Part shown: positions 5,635 to 8,849 of the stretch, piece by piece
Layout of the letters: each line of letters starts with the position of its first letter
How positions within the stretch are numbered: position 1 is the stretch's first letter
Assembly (NCBI GenBank): GCA_030593665.1
Contig: JAUVGS010000054.1
Span: forward strand, 1 to 8,849
Direction: 5' to 3'
DNA length: 8,849 nt
Source: Chitinivibrionales bacterium
Lineage (GTDB): Bacteria > Fibrobacterota > Chitinivibrionia > Chitinivibrionales > JANQEN01
The notes under the pieces: generated by a model
Database searches by the model: none
Told to the model about the DNA's origin: nothing
What the model saw: the letters and a program-made list of their open reading frames with translations, nothing else
Position numbers and translations under genes: made by a program

Positions 5635-7818
5635 ATGATGCATACCACCGAAAACCAGTCTTTTGCCTTTCAGCTTGATTCGCGGTCTATTAGTATCGGA
5701 CGTGATCCTGCCTGTGATATTGAACTGCAAGCGGTTGGAGTTTCAAGACGACATGCGGAGTTGACTTTGTTGCCTGAAGGGCCGAGAATCCGCGATCTGG
5801 GGAGTTCTTTCGGAATTCGTGTTAATCGTAAACCAATTACGGAAGCTGTTCTTGAACATGAGAATGATATCACAATTGGCGTGGTTACCTTTACTGTTCA
5901 TATAGGAAGTGACAAACTTTATTTAACCCGGAAAATGGATTTCACCGTATCGGAAGATGTTCCGGAATTACAGGACACAGAAAAAATTACCATTGGACGT
6001 GATTCGGGTAATACCATCCATCTTACCCATCCTCTTGTTTCACGATTTCATTGCACTATTACGAAGGCTGAAGACGGATCTTATTCAATTGTCGATCATG
6101 GAAGTACAAACGGTACCTTTGTCAATGGGAGCACTGTTCACCACGCAAAATGCGGAGAGAGTGATGTTATACAGATCGGGCCCTTTCGGTTCATGTTTGC
6201 GGATGAAAAATTTATACAGGCGGATGATTCGCAGCAGATAAAACTGGAAGCGCATGGGATAACAGTCAAACGGGATGGCAAAACGCTGCTCGATCGTGTA
6301 ACCTTATCCATACAGCCTGGAGAATTTGTTGCAATATTAGGACCTTCAGGCGCCGGAAAGACTACACTTGCCAAAGCGCTTACCGCTCAAATTCCCGTTG
6401 ACAGTGGTACGGTGTACTATAATGGTTTTCCACTCAGTAAGTTTGCCGCCGCTTTCAGTTCTGTTGTCGGGTATGTATCTCAGTATAACCTCTTAAGGCC
6501 TGAGTTGACCGTATGGGAGACTTTCAGTGAACAGGCACTGCTCAGACTGCCGAAAGACAGTTTGGAAGCTGAAAGAATTGAACGTATCCGGGAAGTAATG
6601 GCAATGCTTGATATTACACAGTTAAATAAGAGACGCATTAGTAACCTCTCGGGAGGAGAGGCTAAACGGGTACATCTGGGCATTGAGCTATTAGCATCAC
6701 CAACTATTATCTTTCTTGATGAACCGCTTTCCGGCCTTGATCCGGGACTTATTCACAAATTCATGGAACTGTTCAAGCAGTTGTGCAAGAAAGGGTATAC
6801 ACTGTTGCTTACAACTCACACGCTTGAACAGATAGAGTTATGCGACAGGTTGTTTTTTCTTAATAACGGGAAACTGATTTACCAGGGAACCCCGGAGGAG
6901 ACTGCACAGGCTATGCATGTCTCTTCTATAGCTGAGGCGTACGAAAAGGTTCGAACCAACAGCGATTTGTTTCAATCAACCTCAGCGGAGACCGTCAGTG
7001 TTTCCGAAATGCATGAAAAGGTGAAGAACCTGCCTTCACCGAAGAAAACATCATATCGCCGTCCCCAATCTGCAGGTTTTTTTCGGCAGCTTTCTATGCT
7101 TATTGCCCGGTATAGTAAAGTACTCATTCGTGACCTCGCAAATCTTATTCTGATACTGCTCCAGGCACCGCTTATTGCGTTGCTGCTTGTTCTGGTATTT
7201 CATGGTGATAGTCAGTTTTTGCCAATGTCATTTTATTTCTGTCTGACTATTTCAGCAATCTGGATCGGCGGTGTTAATTCAGTCAGGGAGATTGCACGGG
7301 AACGGGAATTGTACGAACGTGAATTTCGGGCCGGTTTGTCAGCCGCTGCATATGTCACGGCCAAATGCATTATTTTCAGCATGCTCGCTTTTTTACAGGC
7401 GGTACTCTTTGCAGCCGGCTTGCATCTGGGCTTTGATGCCTTTGAGTTTACCGCTAAGACCCTTTTACTTATATCGGTTACTACGATTTCCGGTACAATA
7501 CTCAGTCTCGCGATCAGTGCTTTTTCAGGAAATGTAAACCGCGCGGTGAGCCTGCTTCCCATTATATTCATTCCGCAGATATTTTTTTCCGGTATTCTAA
7601 TCCCGTTTGACAGGATGCCGGAGGTGGGAAGAATAATTTCATACATCACGGTGTCGCGGCCGACATTTACCATGTTTAAGAAAGTATGCCTGCTTAATCA
7701 ACCGGTGAGTAATTTGGAAGAGTGGTTGTCTCTCGCATTGTTGAATGTATCGCTGATCATTCTCATAGGAATCAGGATGCGGTGGCATCGATTTTTTACC
7801 CGGCCGGGACTAAAATAA
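5635..7818 (+). CDS. FHA-FHA-ABC half transporter of the ABCG type
   Basis: This 727-residue fusion has four parts. FHA domain 1 (about 13-90) has GRDPACDIE and SRRH. FHA domain 2 (about 112-190) has GRDSGNTIHL, SRFHC and STNGTFVNG. The ABC ATPase (about 202-425) has Walker A GPSGAGKTT (236-244), Q-loop Gln283, signature LSGGEAKR (338-345), Walker B IIFLDEP (358-364) and switch His395. The C-terminal ABC2-type membrane domain (about 480-727) has some six hydrophobic helices and a VREIARERELYEREFRAG coupling segment as in ABCG/White exporters. FHA domains bind phosphothreonine, so transport or assembly may respond to a Ser/Thr kinase, as described for mycobacterial Rv1747, which has the same order. 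All ATPase motifs are intact and it should work as a homodimer. FHA1 lacks the Asn-Gly of the recognition loop (GSSFGIRVN). The substrate cannot be told. Start ATG 5635 or 5638; no clear ribosome binding site. Confidence 0.92.
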   Translation: MMHTTENQSFAFQLDSRSISIGRDPACDIELQAVGVSRRHAELTLLPEGPRIRDLGSSFGIRVNRKPITEAVLEHENDITIGVVTFTVHIGSDKLYLTRKMDFTVSEDVPELQDTEKITIGRDSGNTIHLTHPLVSRFHCTITKAEDGSYSIVDHGSTNGTFVNGSTVHHAKCGESDVIQIGPFRFMFADEKFIQADDSQQIKLEAHGITVKRDGKTLLDRVTLSIQPGEFVAILGPSGAGKTTLAKALTAQIPVDSGTVYYNGFPLSKFAAAFSSVVGYVSQYNLLRPELTVWETFSEQALLRLPKDSLEAERIERIREVMAMLDITQLNKRRISNLSGGEAKRVHLGIELLASPTIIFLDEPLSGLDPGLIHKFMELFKQLCKKGYTLLLTTHTLEQIELCDRLFFLNNGKLIYQGTPEETAQAMHVSSIAEAYEKVRTNSDLFQSTSAETVSVSEMHEKVKNLPSPKKTSYRRPQSAGFFRQLSMLIARYSKVLIRDLANLILILLQAPLIALLLVLVFHGDSQFLPMSFYFCLTISAIWIGGVNSVREIARERELYEREFRAGLSAAAYVTAKCIIFSMLAFLQAVLFAAGLHLGFDAFEFTAKTLLLISVTTISGTILSLAISAFSGNVNRAVSLLPIIFIPQIFFSGILIPFDRMPEVGRIISYITVSRPTFTMFKKVCLLNQPVSNLEEWLSLALLNVSLIILIGIRMRWHRFFTRPGLK

Positions 7819-7833
7819 TGAAAAATGTGCTCT

Positions 7834-7862
7834 TTAACCCGGAATCTGTGAACGATTACAAT
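7834..7862 (+). promoter_or_regulatory. Candidate sigma70-type promoter for the CsgG/TolB-like gene
   Basis: TTAACC at 7834-7839 (4 of 6 to TTGACA) and TACAAT at 7857-7862 (5 of 6 to TATAAT) are separated by 17 bp. The -10 box lies 54 bp before the ATG at 7917. This fits a separate promoter in the 98-bp gap after the transporter gene. In AT-rich spacer such matches arise easily by chance, and the organism's sigma-factor preference is unknown. Confidence 0.3.
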
Positions 7863-7907
7863 ATATTTTATCTCTTGTGCTGACCATTATCTGATTAATG
7901 AAATGAT

Positions 7908-7911
7908 AGGA
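7908..7911 (+). promoter_or_regulatory. Ribosome binding site of the CsgG/TolB-like gene
   Basis: AGGA lies 5 nt before the ATG at 7917, the clearest Shine-Dalgarno arrangement in the window. It fixes that start, which also gives a complete signal peptide. Confidence 0.55.
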
Positions 7912-7916
7912 ATAGT

Positions 7917-8696
7917 ATGCGTGTTAAAGTGCTGTTGCTGTCCTGTATATTAGCCGGGATACTTTTTGCGAAAAATCGTGTTGCCGTTATGGAGTTTAAA
8001 AATAACGGTTCTGAGAATCTCAGCCATTTGTCGGGCGGTATCCCTGATATGTTGACAACCACGTTGGCAAACAGCAGTAAAATCAGTGTGGTCGGGCAGC
8101 ACCGGATACGAAAAATTATATCCGAAATGAATCTTGGTGATGCCTGTGTTGTTAGTCCGGATACTGCTGCGGAAATTGGAAAAACTGCCGGGGTGGATCT
8201 TGTCATTATCGGTAGTTATATAGATCTCGGAGTAACGGTGCGTATTGATGCGAAAGTTGTTGACGTTAAAACAGCCCAAATAGTTTCCGGCGCAGCACAG
8301 AGTGTGAAAGCAGCCTGTATTGAAGAGGTTGATGTCGCTGTGGATACACTCGCTGGAGAATTACTTATTAAATTGATCGGAGAAGTCACGTCAACCGTTT
8401 TGAAAGGTGATCCGTCATTAAAAGGGAAACTCGAAATCGTGATTAACGATTTAAATATAAGTGGCATTACCATCGATGGTAAAATGATGGAAGTGGATAG
8501 TAACGGCGTGGCATCAATGAACGTTGCGCATGGCAAACATCCGGTACAGGTTTTCAAAGGCATGTTTCAACCACAGAAATTGTATGAAAGTACCATTTTT
8601 GTGCGTGGTGGCTATATCGTTAAAGCAAAATATGAGAAGAAAAAAATTAACGTGTATGCAACAAATCCTTTGCCGGAAGTAAAGGTAGTGGAATAG
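7917..8696 (+). CDS. Exported CsgG/TolB-like protein with a PEGA-like C-terminal domain
   Basis: The 259-residue protein begins with a Sec signal peptide (MRVKVLLLSCILAGILFA, likely cut after Ala18). The cysteine at position 10 is too early for a lipobox. Residues 20-155 follow the pattern of the CsgG / TolB N-terminal-like / FlgO group: RVAVMEFKNNGSENLSHLSG, then GIPDMLTTTLANSSKISVVG, then a helix, AAEIGKTAGVDLVIIGSY and VTVRIDAKVVDVKTAQIVSG. Such domains occur in periplasmic or outer-membrane-associated proteins and often recur beside envelope machinery. Residues about 170-240 (LEIVINDLNISGITIDGK, GVASMNVAHGKHPVQVFKG) resemble a small PEGA-type beta domain. The transmembrane-hairpin region of true CsgG pores is not evident, so a pore function is not supported. 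It follows the FHA-ABC transporter on the same strand with its own ribosome binding site. A role at the envelope is inference; the specific function is unknown. Confidence 0.7.
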   Translation: MRVKVLLLSCILAGILFAKNRVAVMEFKNNGSENLSHLSGGIPDMLTTTLANSSKISVVGQHRIRKIISEMNLGDACVVSPDTAAEIGKTAGVDLVIIGSYIDLGVTVRIDAKVVDVKTAQIVSGAAQSVKAACIEEVDVAVDTLAGELLIKLIGEVTSTVLKGDPSLKGKLEIVINDLNISGITIDGKMMEVDSNGVASMNVAHGKHPVQVFKGMFQPQKLYESTIFVRGGYIVKAKYEKKKINVYATNPLPEVKVVE

Positions 8697-8849
8697 TGAT
8701 TACGGTCTATATAATTATGAAGTAACTATATCAGGTATTGTTTAATAAGCAAATCAGTTGAAGTACCTGTATACTAATCAAATTTTTAATTTTGATCTTA
8801 CTCCTAACGCGGGATAAATCCGCAAGTATAACGTTATTAAAATGTTTGG

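Noticed and set aside
7233..7673. 146-codon open frame on the minus strand
   Set aside because: It lies wholly within the membrane-domain region of the transporter gene on the other strand and its translation shows no domain; it is a shadow frame.
7818..7883. 21-codon frame starting at a TAATG overlap after the transporter gene (MKNVLFNPES...)
   Set aside because: Too short, with no hydrophobic or family pattern, and it overlaps the candidate promoter region; kept only as a remark that TAATG occurs at three gene ends here.
7931..7946. Lipobox (LLSC) in the CsgG/TolB-like protein
   Set aside because: The cysteine is residue 10, leaving too short a signal helix before it; a signal peptidase I site after Ala18 fits better.
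2..8696. General recoding of TGA as Trp or Gly, suggested by the TGA in the pseudopilin leader
   Set aside because: The long genes contain no other in-frame TGA and the tryptophans checked are TGG, so genome-wide recoding is unlikely.
8710..8715. Perfect TATAAT box after the last gene
   Set aside because: No acceptable -35 box at 16-18 bp upstream and no gene start follows within reach.
8777..8796. AT-only inverted repeat (ATCAAA ... TTTGAT) as terminator of the last gene
   Set aside because: The stem contains only one GC pair and no T-run follows; too weak for an intrinsic terminator.
8809..8823. GCGGGATAAATCCGC hairpin as terminator
   Set aside because: Only four continuous pairs, a bulge, and no T-tract on either side.

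Overview
The window reads almost entirely on the + strand. It looks like part of a Gram-negative (diderm) genome of moderate, slightly AT-leaning composition. Shine-Dalgarno sites are weak or absent before most genes, and all nine stop codons are TAA (six) or TAG (three), with no TGA. The gene content (a type II secretion/type IV pilus-like machine, an FHA-FHA-ABC transporter and an exported CsgG/TolB-like protein) would fit FCB-group or Fibrobacterota-like bacteria or an uncultured relative. This placement is inference only: there is no rRNA or other marker to settle it.

Positions 2-4833 hold a secretion/pilus assembly cluster. In order it encodes a GspL- or PilM/PilN-like inner-membrane platform protein (its 5' end lies outside the window), a GspM/PilO-like partner, a GspC/PilP-like periplasmic linker, a large GspK/PilX-like minor pseudopilin with a beta-solenoid-like body, a GspI/PilV-like pseudopilin and a GspJ/PilW-like pseudopilin. 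The first five are tightly packed or overlapping, as expected for one transcript. The platform proteins would form the inner-membrane ring that couples the cytoplasmic ATPase to the pseudopilus, and the three minor pseudopilins would form its tip. The ATPase, secretin, major pseudopilin and prepilin peptidase are not in the window.

The cluster shows two local disturbances. The GspI-like gene has a well-formed start (TAATG overlap, purine-rich ribosome binding site) but an in-frame TGA inside its leader peptide, before the prepilin cleavage site. Between the GspI-like and GspJ-like genes lies about 250 bp holding a period-7 repeat tract and a 44-codon remnant that resembles the start of an S23/four-helix-bundle (23S rRNA intervening sequence) protein. 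A cleaner copy of the same two-part heptad tract follows the GspJ-like gene at 4848-4896, so the pair brackets it.

Positions 4990-8696 hold guanylate kinase (gmk), a 727-residue half ABC transporter of the ABCG type with two N-terminal FHA domains (9 bp after gmk), and a secreted CsgG/TolB-like protein with its own plausible promoter and ribosome binding site. The stretch 4897-4989 is AT-rich with no feature I can defend. The last 153 bp (8697-8849) contain no gene or convincing terminator. No tRNA, rRNA, CRISPR array or intact mobile element was seen.
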